Of a stretch of DNA of 64,000 nt, positions 1 through 8,955 are shown one piece after another. Source of the stretch: Aurantiacibacter rhizosphaerae (GTDB lineage Bacteria; Pseudomonadota; Alphaproteobacteria; Sphingomonadales; Sphingomonadaceae); contig NZ_WUBR01000001.1 of the NCBI RefSeq assembly GCF_009807005.1, forward strand, positions 62,001-126,000, read 5' to 3'. The notes beneath the pieces were generated by a model, which made no database searches, was not told the origin of the DNA, and worked only from the letters and a program-made list of their open reading frames with translations. Both the position numbers and the translations under genes were made by a program. Position 1 is the first letter of the stretch, and each line of letters opens with the position of its first letter.

Positions 1-337
1 CCAATTGCGCCAGCATCGCCTGCACGGCGCGTTTGAACAGCTTGCGATCCGCTTGAACGCGCGGACCCTGAACCGCGCTTCCCTTGGAACGGTTGAGCAT
101 GCGGTAGTGTATCGCGCCTGCGTCTGCTGCGCGACCGATCAGGCCGTCAAAAGCATCAACCTCCCGCACCAGGTGGCCCTTGCCCAGCCCGCCGATGGCC
201 GGGTTGCAGCTCATCGCACCAAGCGTCGCGGCGTCAAATGTGACAAGCGCGGTGCGCAGCCCGGTGCGCGCGGACGCCGCTGCAGCCTCGCACCCGGCAT
301 GTCCGCCGCCAATGACTATGACATCGAAATGGTTCAT
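1..337 (-). CDS. mnmG: MnmG (GidA), tRNA uridine-5-carboxymethylaminomethyl modification enzyme, N-terminal part
   Basis: Reading on the minus strand from the ATG at 337, the product begins [19 protein letters not shown], the FAD-binding Rossmann start of MnmG, followed by the family segment around [14 protein letters not shown]. MnmG works with MnmE to modify the wobble uridine of certain tRNAs, using FAD, NADH and methylenetetrahydrofolate. The gene runs off the left edge, so only about 112 residues are visible. An ATG five bases upstream reads into a stop after two codons, so 337 is the start. It follows mnmE on the same strand. In many alphaproteobacteria rsmG, parA and parB come next, which would lie just outside this window (inference). 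Confidence 0.95.
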   Translation of the reverse strand, partial: MNHFDVIVIGGGHAGCEAAAASARTGLRTALVTFDAATLGAMSCNPAIGGLGKGHLVREVDAFDGLIGRAADAGAIHYRMLNRSKGSAVQGPRVQADRKLFKRAVQAMLAQL

Positions 338-360
338 TGCATGAAAGCGTTTAGCCGATC

Positions 361-376
361 TGTTCCACGTGGAACA
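361..376. promoter_or_regulatory. parS-type ParB binding site 1
   Basis: TGTTCCACGTGGAACA is a perfect 16-bp palindrome with the CACGTG core and TGTT/AACA ends of parS centromere sites. It lies in the short gap between the mnmE stop and the mnmG start. ParB binds parS and spreads to form the partition complex moved by ParA. Only the match and the location are seen; ParB itself is not in the window. Confidence 0.85.
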
Positions 377-378
377 GG

Positions 379-1653
379 CTATTTCCCGATACAGAAGCGA
401 CCAAAAAGCGTGTCGAGCACGTCTTCCGTCGAAGTTCTGCCGACGAGCGCGTCAAAGGCCTGGCGCGCACGGCGAAGGTTCTCCGCGATAAGCAACGGAT
501 CGCGCTCGTCACGCGCGGTGGCCAAGGCTTCTGCGGCATCACTCAATCGCTCCCGCTGACGGGCATTCAGAACGGCGACGCCTGCCTTCGGCATCGCCGA
601 TCGAGCGACTTCAATCAATCTGGCGCGCAAGACCCCCATCCCCTCACCCGTATGGGCGGAGATTGAGATGTCAGGATTTGACTTTCGAATCAGGTCAGCC
701 CGGTCAATCTGCGCATCGATATTCCAGCTTCCAGCAGGAGCTGCGCACTCCTCACCCAGCCAGAGCACCAGGTCTGCCCTGGCGATCTCATCATGCGCGC
801 GTGCGATACCGATCGTCTCGATGGCGTCGTCGCCCTCTGCCCGCAGGCCGGCCATATCGGCGAAGGTAAAGGGTATGCCCGCAAGCGAGACGGATTGCGT
901 CAGAACATCACGAGTCGTGCCGGCTATATCCGCCGTAATCGCCGCCTCGCTCTCCACCAGCGCGTTGAACAAGGTCGATTTACCGGCATTGGGCGGCCCG
1001 GCCAGCGCCACACGAAAACCTTCTTTCAACGTCTCAGCATGCGGTGCGGCCATAGTCTCATGAAGGGAACCGTGGAGCGCAGCCAGCGAGTTTGCGAAGC
1101 TATCCGGCAAAGTCGACACATCGTCCTCGTCATCAAAATCGAGGACGGCCTCGCACAGAGCCGATAGCCGGAGCAACTCGACGCGCCATTCCTCGACTTG
1201 CCGCGATAGTGCGCCGCCTGCCATCGCCATGGCACTGCGCCGCTGAAACTCTGTTTCGGCTGATAGAAGGTCCGCCAGCCCTTCGGCCTCAGCCAGATCG
1301 ATGCGGCCATTTGCGAAAGCGCGGCGAGTGAACTCGCCAGGCTCTGCCCGCCGGCATCCGTCGATTTGACCAATCGCATGTTCCACAGCAGCGATAACTG
1401 CCCTGCCGCCGTGACAATGGAATTCGGCCAGATCGTCACCCGTCACGGAGTTTGGACCAGGGAAGTACAGCGCCAGCCCATCATCCAATGTTTCACGTGA
1501 AACACTGCGGAATGTCGTTCGCTTTGCCCGGCGCGGTGCAGGTATGCCGCCCGCGATTGTCTCCAAGACCGTGGTCACGGCCGGGCCGGTAATGCGGATA
1601 ACGCCTATGCCGGCAGGTGGCTGCCCGCTGGAGAGCGCGAAAATCGTGTCCAT
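379..1653 (-). CDS. mnmE: MnmE (TrmE), tRNA modification GTPase
   Basis: The 424-residue product is the GTPase partner of MnmG in forming the 5-carboxymethylaminomethyl group on wobble uridines. The N-terminal folate-binding region starts [20 protein letters not shown]. The G1 loop is GPPNAGKST near residue 217, the switch region reads AGTTRD, G3 is DMAGLR, and the protein ends FCIGK, whose Cys is the conserved C-terminal one. The G4 position, normally NKxD, reads DRAD here, so guanine recognition looks altered or relaxed. It is slightly shorter than the roughly 454-residue E. coli protein. The coding sequence also contains the second parS palindrome. mnmG follows at once on the same strand, presumably co-transcribed. 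Confidence 0.95.
   Translation of the reverse strand: MDTIFALSSGQPPAGIGVIRITGPAVTTVLETIAGGIPAPRRAKRTTFRSVSRETLDDGLALYFPGPNSVTGDDLAEFHCHGGRAVIAAVEHAIGQIDGCRRAEPGEFTRRAFANGRIDLAEAEGLADLLSAETEFQRRSAMAMAGGALSRQVEEWRVELLRLSALCEAVLDFDDEDDVSTLPDSFANSLAALHGSLHETMAAPHAETLKEGFRVALAGPPNAGKSTLFNALVESEAAITADIAGTTRDVLTQSVSLAGIPFTFADMAGLRAEGDDAIETIGIARAHDEIARADLVLWLGEECAAPAGSWNIDAQIDRADLIRKSNPDISISAHTGEGMGVLRARLIEVARSAMPKAGVAVLNARQRERLSDAAEALATARDERDPLLIAENLRRARQAFDALVGRTSTEDVLDTLFGRFCIGK
1489..1504. promoter_or_regulatory. parS-type ParB binding site 2, inside mnmE
   Basis: TGTTTCACGTGAAACA is a perfect palindrome identical to the widely conserved parS consensus. It is embedded near the 5' end of mnmE, 1.1 kb from site 1. 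Two such 16-mers this close together are very unlikely by chance, which supports an origin-proximal partition locus. Confidence 0.93.
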
Positions 1654-1660
1654 GGAATGT

Positions 1661-1930
1661 TTATTCGGATGAACCCCTGGGCTTGTCGGTCGGAACGGCG
1701 CCCGCGCCCTTGGCCGCGTTCTCCATGAAGTTCTGGAACATCTTCATGCCCATCTGTCCCATCGGCGCGATCTGCTTTGCATATTGCTCAAGCTGATCGA
1801 TGTTGGACACGCCCTTCATCGCCTTGGAAATGGATTCGATATAGATCTCATTCGCCTGCTCCACATCGGGCAGGCCCATGAAACGCCGCGCCTCTTCTGG
1901 CGAGCAGTCGATCTCGATATTGACCTTCAT
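1661..1930 (-). CDS. small conserved protein, DUF6489-like
   Basis: This 89-residue protein starts MKVNIEIDCSPEEARRFMGL and resembles the small DUF6489 proteins found in Sphingomonadales; the function is unknown. It has no signal peptide or membrane segment, and the middle is helical with Met-rich stretches (QIAPMGQMGMKMFQNFM). I chose the ATG at 1930 because an AAAGG ribosome site lies 8 bases upstream. A GTG at 1939 is in frame but would overlap that site. It lies 7 bases upstream of mnmE on the same strand, so it is probably transcribed with it. The family assignment is from memory of the N-terminal pattern. Confidence 0.75.
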   Translation of the reverse strand: MKVNIEIDCSPEEARRFMGLPDVEQANEIYIESISKAMKGVSNIDQLEQYAKQIAPMGQMGMKMFQNFMENAAKGAGAVPTDKPRGSSE

Positions 1931-2000
1931 TGCGGACACCTTTCTCGATACGCGCGTAGTCTAAACACAAGACCATTTCTGACGCCCAGGAGAACCATAT

Positions 2001-2699
2001 ATGAGCGAGACAATGCGGATTACCACCCTGGATGGTGCCGAACCCTTCGATTGCTATGTCGCCCGCCCTGCGCAGGAGCCACAATCGGCGATCATCGTGA
2101 TACAGGAAATTTTCGGTGTAAACGCCGGTATTCGCCGCAAGTGCGACAAGCTGGCCGAGGAAGGCTATCTCGCCCTCGCCCCGGACCTGTTCTGGCGACT
2201 GCAGCCGAACGTCGAACTGGACCCCGATATCGAACCCGAATTTCAAACCGCGCTGGATCTGATGGGCAAGTTCAACCAGGATCAGGGTATCCGCGATATC
2301 GAAGCCGCGATCAAACACGCGCGCATTGTTGTGGCGAATGGCAAGGTCGGTGCGGTGGGTTACTGCCTTGGCGGCCGACTGGCCTATATGACCGCGGCGC
2401 GCACCGATATTGATGCCAGTGTGGGATATTACGGCGTGGGCATTGATGGTCTGCTGCGCGAGAAGAATTCCATCGCCAATCCGCTAATGCTGCATATTCC
2501 GACAGAGGATGGCTTCGTCGACAAGGACACGCAAAAGGCGATGCACGAAGGACTGGACGATCACCCCAAGGTGACGCTGTATGATTATGAAGGGCTGGAC
2601 CACGGTTTCGCCACCGAATTCGGTAAGCGCCGCGACGAGGAAGCCGCGACGCTGGCCGACAAGCGCACCGCGGAATTCTTTGCCAAGCATCTTGGCTGA
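2001..2699 (+). CDS. dienelactone hydrolase family protein
   Basis: The 232-residue alpha/beta hydrolase has the dienelactone hydrolase layout: QEIFGVN oxyanion region near residue 36, nucleophile Cys122 in GYCLGG, an acidic residue in the EDGFVD segment, and His in LDHGFA near residue 201. Family members hydrolyse dienelactones in aromatic degradation or act as general carboxyl-ester hydrolases. No aromatic-degradation genes lie nearby, so the substrate is open. An AGGAG ribosome site precedes the ATG. It is a single-gene unit, divergent from the mnmE operon, and ends at a shared terminator. Confidence 0.9.
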   Translation: MSETMRITTLDGAEPFDCYVARPAQEPQSAIIVIQEIFGVNAGIRRKCDKLAEEGYLALAPDLFWRLQPNVELDPDIEPEFQTALDLMGKFNQDQGIRDIEAAIKHARIVVANGKVGAVGYCLGGRLAYMTAARTDIDASVGYYGVGIDGLLREKNSIANPLMLHIPTEDGFVDKDTQKAMHEGLDDHPKVTLYDYEGLDHGFATEFGKRRDEEAATLADKRTAEFFAKHLG

Positions 2700-2711
2700 C
2701 GCTCGCTAAGA

Positions 2712-2739
2712 AAAAAGGGGGCCTCGCAGCCCCCTTTTT
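2712..2739. terminator. bidirectional intrinsic terminator
   Basis: A perfect 11-bp stem (AAAAAGGGGGC / GCCCCCTTTTT) with a 6-base loop sits between the convergent dienelactone hydrolase gene and rho. The A-run and T-run on either side give a U-tract in both directions, so it should end both transcripts. Confidence 0.92.
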
Positions 2740-2772
2740 CTTTTGTAATCAGACGCTTCGGCCAGAATTGGT

Positions 2773-4029
<1,257 letters not shown>

Positions 4030-4204
4030 TTTCTTTATATTCCAGATAGTTGGGATGCCGGCAGGTCATAAGGGCTTGGAGAAAGCAGACCCGGTTGCGC
4101 AGTTGTTTCGCACACCTTTTCGCCGTTTGAGACTTAAGCAGATATGGGTTTCGCCGATGCCGGTCAATTCGCAAATCGCGGGCAAGCGGAAACTCGCCGG
4201 AGAA

Positions 4205-4648
4205 TCAGAACGGCTTGACGATCACCAGCACCACGATCAGCGCCACGGCTATGCCGGGCACCTCGTTCAGCAGGCGCAGCTTCTTGCCGGAAAAGGGTCG
4301 CTCTCCGCGCGCCAGTTTCTTTGCATAGCCAGCCATATAGCCATGATAGCCGGAGAGAATGAGGACAAGCAGCAGCTTGGCATGCAGCCAACCTTGCGAC
4401 CAGGCATCCAGCGTAATCGCAAGCGCAATGCCCAGCACCCATACCAGGATGATTGATGGCAGCAGGATGATCTTCAGCAGCTTGCGCTCTCGGTCGACAA
4501 ACTTCGCAGCTTCGTCAGACCCCTCTGGCGCTTCCTGGTGATAGACGAACAGGCGGGGCAGCATGAACAGCCCGGCCATCCAGAAAATCACGAAGATGAT
4601 ATGGCCGGCCTTGAGCCAGAGATAGGTCATTGCGAGCACATTCTGCAT
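4205..4648 (-). CDS. hemJ: HemJ, protoporphyrinogen IX oxidase
   Basis: The 147-residue membrane protein with four predicted helices belongs to the HemJ (UPF0093) family. It oxidises protoporphyrinogen IX to protoporphyrin IX in heme synthesis in bacteria lacking HemG/HemY. Family marks are the first-helix His in LKAGHIIFVIFWMAG, the following LPRLFVYH, and the Lys in WLHAKLLLVL. It lies 52 bases downstream of hemE, another heme gene, on the same strand, and upstream of rho. This hemE-hemJ-rho order is common near alphaproteobacterial origins. Confidence 0.95.
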   Translation of the reverse strand: MQNVLAMTYLWLKAGHIIFVIFWMAGLFMLPRLFVYHQEAPEGSDEAAKFVDRERKLLKIILLPSIILVWVLGIALAITLDAWSQGWLHAKLLLVLILSGYHGYMAGYAKKLARGERPFSGKKLRLLNEVPGIAVALIVVLVIVKPF

Positions 4649-4700
4649 GGTGTGTATCTAGGGGCGGAAATTGTCTTCGTCATCCCCTCTTCCGCGCGCT

Positions 4701-5717
4701 TCAACCGCGGACGAGCTTCAGAAGATGTTCTACATGGGCGATAGGCGTTTCCTTGTCGATCCCATGGCCCAGATTGAAGATATGCGGACGCTCCGCAAAA
4801 GCGGAAAGGATGGTGCGAACGGACTCGTCCATCGCCTCCCCCCCGGACAGCAGCAGCATCGGATCGAGATTGCCCTGCACCGGCATATCGGCGGGCAGTT
4901 GTGCATTGATCCACGCAGGGTCGGTGGTTTCATCGATGCCCAGCGCATCAACTCCCGTTTCGCGGGCATAGGCCGGTAATTTCGCGCCAGCGCCCTTCGG
5001 AAATCCGATGACGGGGATGCCGGGCCGCTGTTCATGAATCGCGGCGGCGATACGGGCATTGGGTGCGATCACCCATTGTTCAAATTGCGACGGGCTGAGC
5101 GATCCGGCCCAGCTGTCGAACAGTTGCACAGCTTCTGCCCCTGCATCGATCTGGCCGATCAGATATTCGATACTGGCCGCCTCTATCGCGCCGATCAGCG
5201 ATGCGAAGGCCACAGGATCGCGATAGGCCAGCTTGCGCGCCGCGCCCTGGTCTTTCGAGCCCTGCCCCGCCACCATGTAGGTTGCCACCGTCCACGGCGA
5301 TCCTGCAAAGCCCAGCAAGGTGGTCTCTGGCCCCAGGCGAGCCTTCACTGCCGCCACGGTACGGTAGATCGCATCAAAGTGATGGAAGGCCCGCTCAAGC
5401 CCATCCCAGGCCCCATCCACCAATGGAGGCGCAAGCCGCGGGCCCTCGCCAGCCTCGAACCAGAGGTTCTGACCAAGGGCGTGCGGAACGATCAGGATAT
5501 CGGAAAACAAGATCGCGCCATCGAAGCCGAACCGGTCAATCGGTTGAATCGTAACCTCGGCCGCGGCTTCGCAATCATAGACCAGTTCCAGAAAACCGCC
5601 CTTCTGCGCGCGCAATTCGCGATATTCGGGCAGGTATCGACCAGCCTGGCGCATCAGCCAAACCGGCCGCCTTGCGGTCCGCTGGCCGGCAAGCGTTTCG
5701 AGGAGACAACCGGGCAT
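4701..5717 (-). CDS. hemE: uroporphyrinogen decarboxylase HemE
   Basis: The 338-residue cytosolic enzyme decarboxylates the four acetate side chains of uroporphyrinogen III to give coproporphyrinogen III. The signature PVWLMRQAGRYLPEYRE lies near residue 20, and later segments GFAGSPWTVATYM and FDSWAGSLS are also typical. I prefer the ATG at 5717 (MPGCLLETLAG) over an in-frame TTG at 5729. Its upstream region is the candidate chromosome origin, as in Caulobacter, where hemE borders the origin, so its promoter probably overlaps origin elements. Confidence 0.96.
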   Translation of the reverse strand: MPGCLLETLAGQRTARRPVWLMRQAGRYLPEYRELRAQKGGFLELVYDCEAAAEVTIQPIDRFGFDGAILFSDILIVPHALGQNLWFEAGEGPRLAPPLVDGAWDGLERAFHHFDAIYRTVAAVKARLGPETTLLGFAGSPWTVATYMVAGQGSKDQGAARKLAYRDPVAFASLIGAIEAASIEYLIGQIDAGAEAVQLFDSWAGSLSPSQFEQWVIAPNARIAAAIHEQRPGIPVIGFPKGAGAKLPAYARETGVDALGIDETTDPAWINAQLPADMPVQGNLDPMLLLSGGEAMDESVRTILSAFAERPHIFNLGHGIDKETPIAHVEHLLKLVRG

Positions 5718-5721
5718 CGAA

Positions 5722-5939
5722 GAGTCCAATCAAACAATAAATATATATTAATAGGATTTAGGACGTTGTTGGTCCTGTGGATATCGGGGATTGCGAGCCT
5801 GTGCCCGAATTCTCCCGCGTTGAGAACCCATTTCCAGCGTGGCGACTCATGCTTGGCGTTGAGTCAAACGAGTCTTCTCCCCGCTATCCCCAGACTGTTC
5901 ACAAACGGCTGCGAAGGCGCATGACTCGGCTCATGATTC
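5722..5939. promoter_or_regulatory. cluster of six GANTC (CcrM-type) methylation sites
   Basis: GANTC occurs at 5722-5726, 5844-5848, 5861-5865, 5870-5874, 5923-5927 and 5935-5939, with a seventh at 6047-6051 just inside ppsR. By base composition about one would be expected in this length. CcrM adenine methylation at GANTC links replication to the cell cycle in many alphaproteobacteria. The sites are seen; the methylation is inferred. Confidence 0.7.
5776..5784 (-). promoter_or_regulatory. DnaA box, one mismatch
   Basis: TGTGGATAT is the reverse complement of ATATCCACA and differs from the TTATCCACA consensus at the first base. It lies 16 bases from the AT-rich block in the hemE-ppsR gap, a sensible place for DnaA-driven opening. 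Confidence 0.6.
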
Positions 5940-6008
5940 CGGTTTGGATCGGGGGCTAACTTAACCGACAGCTTGTCCGCAGATCGATCCCGTGGTTTAT
6001 GCCTGTGC

Positions 6009-6017
6009 TTATCCACA
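6009..6017 (+). promoter_or_regulatory. DnaA box, perfect consensus
   Basis: TTATCCACA matches the DnaA consensus exactly. Its last base is the first base of the preferred ppsR start codon, so DnaA binding here would also cover the start of ppsR. Confidence 0.75.
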
Positions 6018-6871
6018 TGGCCAGACTTCACCTTCATCTTCTCTCTGACTCGACCGGCGAAACGCTGGAAATGCTTGCGAAAGCAGCGCTGGCGCAGTTC
6101 GGCGACGCTGATGTGCAGCGGCATTTCTGGCCGATGGTCCGGTCGGTTCAGCATCTTGAACGCATCATCGATGACTTCAAGACCAATCCCGGCCTTGTCC
6201 TCTATACGCTGAGTAACGAGGCCACGCGCGAACGGCTGGAGGAATGCTGCCGCCAGCTGGCCCTGCCCCATGTCGCCGCGCTGGACCCTGTGGTGGAAGC
6301 GCTGGAGGAACGGCTGGGCCAAGAAGCGCACGGCCGGCCCGGCGGCAAGAACAAGATGGACGCCGAGTATTTCGAGCGGGTGGATGCCATCCAGTTCACC
6401 ATCGCCCATGACGACGGCATCAGCTGGGACGATTGGGAAGAGGCGGACATCGTCCTTGCAGGCGTATCTCGCACATCGAAAACGCCGACCAGCATCTACC
6501 TGGCCAATCGCGGCTACAAGGTGGCGAATATTCCGCTGGTGGTGGAAAGCCCGCCGCCAAAGCTGCTGTTCGAATTGCGCAATCCCATGGTCGTGGGCCT
6601 GACTACCGCACCGGCCCGCCTGATCCAGATCCGGCGCAATCGCCTGCTGTCGCTGAACGAGAAGACCGAGACCGCCTATGTCAATGAAGACAGGGTCAGT
6701 CAGGAAGTGGCGTTTGCCCGGCGCATGTTCGCCGATAATGGCTGGCCCGTTATCGACGTGACCCGCCGATCGATCGAGGAAGCGGCCGCTGCCATCATCA
6801 AGCTTTATCAGGAGCGTGAGGGCCGCCGCGAAGAGAACCGCCCGCCGCAGACCGGTCCCAAGCCGATATGA
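6017..6871 (+). CDS. ppsR: pyruvate,phosphate dikinase / PEP synthase regulatory protein (PpsR/PDRP, DUF299)
   Basis: The 284-residue bifunctional kinase/phosphorylase family switches PEP synthase or pyruvate,phosphate dikinase on and off by reversible threonine phosphorylation. It starts MARLHLHLLSDSTGETLEML, the family opening, and carries the P-loop GVSRTSKTPTS near residue 146. I prefer the ATG at 6017 because family members begin right at the HLHL-SDSTGET strand. An in-frame ATG at 5999 would add six residues; neither has a clear ribosome site. It is the homologue of the gene called RP001 beside the Caulobacter and Rickettsia origins, and begins the ppsR-maf-aroE-coaE-dnaQ run. Confidence 0.93.
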   Translation: MARLHLHLLSDSTGETLEMLAKAALAQFGDADVQRHFWPMVRSVQHLERIIDDFKTNPGLVLYTLSNEATRERLEECCRQLALPHVAALDPVVEALEERLGQEAHGRPGGKNKMDAEYFERVDAIQFTIAHDDGISWDDWEEADIVLAGVSRTSKTPTSIYLANRGYKVANIPLVVESPPPKLLFELRNPMVVGLTTAPARLIQIRRNRLLSLNEKTETAYVNEDRVSQEVAFARRMFADNGWPVIDVTRRSIEEAAAAIIKLYQEREGRREENRPPQTGPKPI

Positions 6872-6881
6872 TTGCTGCGCT

Positions 6882-7460
6882 ATGATCGTTCTGGCGTCGA
6901 AATCAGCTTCGCGCCGCGCCATGCTGGAGGCCGCAGGCGTAAATTTTGAAGCGCGGCCAGCCGATGTGGACGAGCGCGCCCTGGAATCCGCCATGGAAGG
7001 CGCGCCGCCTGAAGAGGTGGCGCTGAAGCTGGCGGAGGCGAAGGCTCTCGCCGTGCGCGAGAATACGTGGCCCGTACTGGGCAGCGATTCCCTCGTCGTG
7101 GTGGATGGCCAGCGTTTTGACAAGCCTGCCAGTCGTGAAGAGGCCGCCGCTCATCTGCGCGCCTTTTCCGGCCGCACCATGCAGCTTCATTCTGCCGCCG
7201 CATTCGCGAAAGGCGGCAAGATCGTGTGGCGTCATGCCGCAAGGGCCGATTTGACAGTCCGCGATCTGTCGGAAGCTTTTATCGAAAGCTATCTTGGCCA
7301 CGAATGGCCCGAAGTCGGCTATTGCGTTGGCGTGTTTCGTATAGAGGCGCGCGGCCCGCAGCTCTTCACCAGCATCGAGGGCGATCAGTTCACTGTTCTT
7401 GGCATGCCCCTGCTGCCGGTGCTGGAAGCGCTGCGAGAACTGGGGGAGCTGCCGCGATGA
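6882..7460 (+). CDS. maf: Maf family nucleoside triphosphate pyrophosphatase
   Basis: The 192-residue Maf/YceF-type protein hydrolyses non-canonical or modified nucleoside triphosphates, a house-cleaning role sometimes tied to division control. The family start is MIVLASKSASRRAMLEAAG, with the catalytic Asp region LGSDSLVVVDGQRFDKP and the later YLGHEWPEVGYCVG segment. I chose the ATG at 6882 because the Maf signature begins there; the frame is open further upstream, inside ppsR. It is 10 bases after ppsR and its stop overlaps the aroE start by four bases (ATGA), indicating translational coupling. Confidence 0.93.
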   Translation: MIVLASKSASRRAMLEAAGVNFEARPADVDERALESAMEGAPPEEVALKLAEAKALAVRENTWPVLGSDSLVVVDGQRFDKPASREEAAAHLRAFSGRTMQLHSAAAFAKGGKIVWRHAARADLTVRDLSEAFIESYLGHEWPEVGYCVGVFRIEARGPQLFTSIEGDQFTVLGMPLLPVLEALRELGELPR

Positions 7461-8326
7461 CGCTTCATGCCGGCGATTATGCCGAGGTGATCGGCGATCC
7501 GATATCACAGTCCAAATCCCCCTCCATCCACCGCTACTGGCTGCAACAGCTTGGACGAGTTGCGGACTACAAGGCCTGCCCGGTCTCGGCAGACGATCTG
7601 GCGGACTATATCGCTGAGCGACGGCAGGATGCGGATTGGGCGGGTTGCAACGTCACCATGCCGCATAAACAGGCCGTAATGCCCCTGGTGGACACGCTTG
7701 ATGGGCAAGCCGAATCGATCGGCGCGGTGAACACTATCGTTCCTGATGGCGATGGAAACCTTACCGGTTTCAACACGGATGGTGCAGGCTTTCTTGAACC
7801 GCTACGCGCAGATATTGCCCAGCGCCACCTGTTCCGCATGGCGCGCGTGATGGGCACAGGCGGCGCGGCACGGGCCATCGTTCGGGCGCTGGCCGATGAA
7901 GGGTTCACCATCGTGCTGTCGGGGAGAGATCCGGAAAAAGCGCGCGCATTGCTGGATGAACTTGATCCGGGCCGGGAACATCATGTCGCCCCGCTCTCGC
8001 ATTTTGCCCAGCCCACCGATTTCGAGTTTGATGATCGGGAGGGCTGCCTTGATCTGGTGGTGAATGCCAGCCCGCTGGGCATGCAGGGACAGCCGCCACT
8101 GGATTTCGATTTTAGCCACGTTCCGCCCGGCAGCATCATCTATGATATCGTCACCACGCCGATGGAAACGCCGTTCCTGCAGGCGGCGCGGGCTAAAGGC
8201 TTTCGCAATATTGATGGGCTATCCATGCTGATCGGGCAGGCCGCCGTCGCGTTTGAAAAATTTTTCGGCATCGCCCCGCCGCGAGAGGAAAACGATGTGG
8301 AACTGCGCAGGATGTTGACCCGGTGA
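7457..8326 (+). CDS. aroE: shikimate dehydrogenase AroE
   Basis: The 289-residue NADPH-dependent enzyme reduces 3-dehydroshikimate to shikimate in aromatic amino acid synthesis. Substrate-binding VIGDPISQSKSPSIH is near residue 13; the catalytic Lys is in NVTMPHK near residue 68; GFNTDG and the nucleotide-binding GTGGAARAI follow. The start is the ATG overlapping the maf stop, because the reading frame upstream is maf antisense noise and the AroE fold begins here. The coaE GTG overlaps its stop. Confidence 0.95.
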   Translation: MTLHAGDYAEVIGDPISQSKSPSIHRYWLQQLGRVADYKACPVSADDLADYIAERRQDADWAGCNVTMPHKQAVMPLVDTLDGQAESIGAVNTIVPDGDGNLTGFNTDGAGFLEPLRADIAQRHLFRMARVMGTGGAARAIVRALADEGFTIVLSGRDPEKARALLDELDPGREHHVAPLSHFAQPTDFEFDDREGCLDLVVNASPLGMQGQPPLDFDFSHVPPGSIIYDIVTTPMETPFLQAARAKGFRNIDGLSMLIGQAAVAFEKFFGIAPPREENDVELRRMLTR

Positions 8327-8931
8327 GCACTACGAAACCCCTCATCATCGGACTGACCGGCTCCATCGCCATGGGCAAGAGCACCGTAGCGCAGATGTTC
8401 GAAGGCGCCGGCGTTCCCGTGTTCGATGCCGATGCCGAGGTGCGCCGGATGCAGGGGCCAGGCGGCGCGCTGCTGCCCGCTATCGAGGCGGCTTTTCCCG
8501 GCAGCACCGGACCCGAAGGCGTTCGGCGCGAGGAGCTGGGCAGCATCGTGTTCGGTGATGCGGATGCCCTCGCCCGGCTGGAAACGATCGTGCATCCCGC
8601 CGTGGGGGTGCGCAGAGAGCAATTCCTCGAAACCAATGCCGATGCACCGATGGTGGTTTTCGACATTCCGCTGCTGTTTGAAAAGGGCGCGGCGCAACTG
8701 GTGGATGTGGTGGTGGTGGTTTCCGCGCCTGCCGAGGTTCAGCGTGACAGGGTGATGGCGCGCAAGGGCATGACGGAGGAGAAATTCGAGCAGATTCTCG
8801 CCATCCAGATGCCCGATGCGGAAAAGCGCAGCCGCGCCGATCACGTGATCGATACCGGCACTCCGCTGGAAGAAACCCGCGCGCAGGTGGAGGCTCTGGT
8901 GGACAAGCTGAAAGCCGACTTGCACAAGTAA
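8323..8931 (+). CDS. coaE: dephospho-CoA kinase CoaE
   Basis: The 202-residue kinase phosphorylates the ribose 3'-hydroxyl of dephospho-CoA in the last step of coenzyme A synthesis. The P-loop GSIAMGKST is near residue 12, the FDADAEVRR region near residue 34, and VVFDIPLLFEKG is the usual core. It begins with GTG overlapping the aroE stop (GTGA), a tightly coupled junction. The length is normal for the family. Confidence 0.95.
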   Translation: MSTTKPLIIGLTGSIAMGKSTVAQMFEGAGVPVFDADAEVRRMQGPGGALLPAIEAAFPGSTGPEGVRREELGSIVFGDADALARLETIVHPAVGVRREQFLETNADAPMVVFDIPLLFEKGAAQLVDVVVVVSAPAEVQRDRVMARKGMTEEKFEQILAIQMPDAEKRSRADHVIDTGTPLEETRAQVEALVDKLKADLHK

Positions 8932-8955
8932 ACCGGATCGCGCGATAGGGTGACC

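Larger units (their letters stand above)
5718..6017. other. candidate chromosomal replication origin (oriC)
   Basis: This roughly 300-bp region without a convincing gene separates the divergent genes hemE and ppsR, the pair that flanks the origin in Caulobacter crescentus and is conserved in Rickettsia. It contains an AT-rich block at 5728-5760 (29 of 33 bases A or T), a perfect DnaA box TTATCCACA at 6009-6017, a one-mismatch reverse box TGTGGATAT at 5776-5784, and six GANTC sites between 5722 and 5939. Two parS sites lie 4-5.5 kb to the left. Together these fit an alphaproteobacterial oriC. It also has to hold the hemE and ppsR promoters. Confidence 0.75.

Noticed and set aside
5941-5990. 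CtrA binding sites (TTAA-N7-TTAA) in the origin gap
   Set aside because: Only half-sites such as TTAACC at 5961-5966 are present; no full site was found.
5864-7123. A 419-codon open frame antisense to ppsR and maf
   Set aside because: It is an antisense shadow produced by GC-rich codons; its product shows no known pattern and it would run through the origin gap.
8839-8850. GATCACGTGATC, a 12-bp palindrome with the same CACGTG core as parS
   Set aside because: The flanks are GAT/ATC rather than TGTT-type arms, and it lies within coaE codons; it does not match the parS consensus.
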